Assembly: GCA_964417725.1 (NCBI GenBank)
Contig: CAYQIV010000048.1
Location: forward strand, 1-6,280
Origin: SHZI01 sp964417725
Lineage (GTDB): Bacteria > Pseudomonadota > Gammaproteobacteria > Steroidobacterales > GCA-2729495
DNA: 6,280 nucleotides
Direction: 5' to 3'
Under the pieces are notes generated by a model. It did not search any database, had not been told where the DNA came from, and was given only the letters and a program-made list of their open reading frames with translations. The translations under genes and the position numbers were made by a program. Shown piece by piece: positions 5,976 through 6,280 of the stretch; position 1 is the first letter of the stretch, and each line of letters opens with the position of its first letter.

Positions 5976-5988
5976 CCGTTTAGTTAAC
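5971..5988. promoter_or_regulatory. Imperfect dyad on the -35 box, candidate Xre operator
   Basis: GTCAAC (5971-5976) and GTTAAC (5983-5988) form an imperfect inverted repeat (five of six) with 12-bp spacing. One arm overlaps the -35 of the repressor promoter, so bound protein would block it. The TTAAC core recurs in the leader boxes at 5935-5939 and 4760-4764, supporting a common recognition sequence. Which protein binds is inferred. Confidence 0.45.
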
Positions 5989-6055
5989 GCGAAAGTTTTT
6001 GCCGCCGATTACCCGGAATTGCCATCCGCTTCGGACGATCAGGCTCACTATTTCT

Positions 6056-6081
6056 GACGGTTGCAATTCCTCGGAGCCGTC
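6056..6081 (+). promoter_or_regulatory. Hairpin ending at the start codon of the rightward gene
   Basis: GACGGTT (6056-6062) can pair with AGCCGTC (6075-6081) with one G-U pair around a 12-base loop. The last stem base is directly before the ATG at 6082, and the presumed ribosome binding site CGGAG (6072-6076) lies partly in the stem. Only a modest structure, but its placement matches the stronger hairpin at 2260-2295. Confidence 0.35.
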
Positions 6082-6280
6082 ATGAAGAACATCGAACTCG
6101 CATCTCCCACGGAGATGAGCGCCAGCGCCCGTGCTGGCGAAATCGCCGCCATCCTTGCGGCTGCCATCGTCCGCACCCTTGCTGCGGATGAGCCAAAACA
6201 GAGAGCCAATTCGACAAGGGGAGGCCTTGGCTTCCTGCCCGACCAGCGCGTTCATACAACCCCCTATCAAGAGGAGAAGT
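6082..6280 (+). CDS. Small protein of the rightward (recombinase-side) module, 3' partial
   Basis: This frame is open from the ATG at 6082 to the window edge, 66 codons. The start is MKNIELASPTEMSASARAG, then an Ala/Ile-rich helix (EIAAILAAAIVRTL, about residues 20-33) and a polar tail with GGLGFLPDQRVHTTPYQEEK. The helix is amphipathic to hydrophobic but too short and interrupted to call a membrane segment. From memory of similar neighbourhoods, proteins like this occur just before DUF2924 and serine-recombinase genes in proteobacterial prophages, but I cannot confirm this here. A GGAG-type site lies five bases before the ATG. The final bases (GAGGAGAAG) look like the ribosome binding site of a following gene, so the stop codon is probably just beyond the edge. 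The gene faces away from the Xre gene, and a 171-bp region between them would hold both promoters; I saw no convincing rightward one. It wins over the antisense frame at 5980-6270. Confidence 0.72.
   Translation, partial: MKNIELASPTEMSASARAGEIAAILAAAIVRTLAADEPKQRANSTRGGLGFLPDQRVHTTPYQEEK

Noticed and set aside
6019..6054. Rightward promoter from TTGCCA (6019-6024) and TATTTC (6049-6054)
   Set aside because: The spacing is 24 bp, well outside the usual 16-18, and no better pair was found, so no rightward promoter is called.
5980..6270. Minus-strand open frame (96 codons) at the right end
   Set aside because: It ends within the repressor's operator region and lies opposite the rightward gene, which has a better start and a more protein-like composition. 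Evidence is not decisive, but the + strand reading is stronger.

Overview
The window reads as the early (immunity, regulation and recombination) region of a prophage or related integrative element. The host is probably a high-GC proteobacterium: the DNA is GC-rich (about 60% by eye), coding is dense, and the protein families are typical of prophages in Burkholderiales, Xanthomonadales and Pseudomonas. The host group is an inference from family resemblance only. I saw no tRNA, rRNA, CRISPR array, insertion sequence or attachment site.

Layout, right to left. At the far right (6082-6280, + strand) starts a short protein that runs off the window; I associate such proteins with the DUF2924/recombinase modules of proteobacterial prophages. 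Reading leftward from the divergent control region (5911-6081) is an Xre-type repressor gene (5910-5632), followed with no gap by an ImmA/IrrE-type zinc protease gene (5631-4819). A good promoter (TTGACA, 17 bp, TACGCT) with a TTAAC-type dyad on its -35 precedes them, and a rho-independent terminator (4776-4799) follows. A second unit then begins with two large genes of unknown function, 474 and 309 codons (4721-3297 and 3283-2354). Its leader repeats a 19-bp box, 16 of 19 positions identical, that also lies at the presumed transcription start of the repressor gene. The last block (2259-1) is a tight operon: an HTH_17/AlpA-like DNA-binding protein, a 158-residue unknown protein, a Bro-N antirepressor, and an AAA/RecA-like ATPase with a Walker A motif (3' end outside the window).

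How the parts probably work together. Xre and ImmA look like a repressor and its partner protease, as in ICEBs1 ImmR/ImmA: the repressor holds down early promoters and the protease relieves this on a signal. The Bro-N protein offers a second possible route for relieving repression. The ATPase resembles phage nucleotide-binding proteins near the Sak4-type recombination ATPases and would act in replication or recombination. The 474/309 pair sits where prophages often carry accessory genes and is the least explained part of the window.

The most striking non-coding signal is a perfect 11-bp inverted repeat (2260-2270 / 2285-2295). It ends exactly at the start codon of the HTH_17 gene and involves its AGGAGG ribosome binding site. 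A weaker hairpin also ends directly at the start codon of the rightmost gene.
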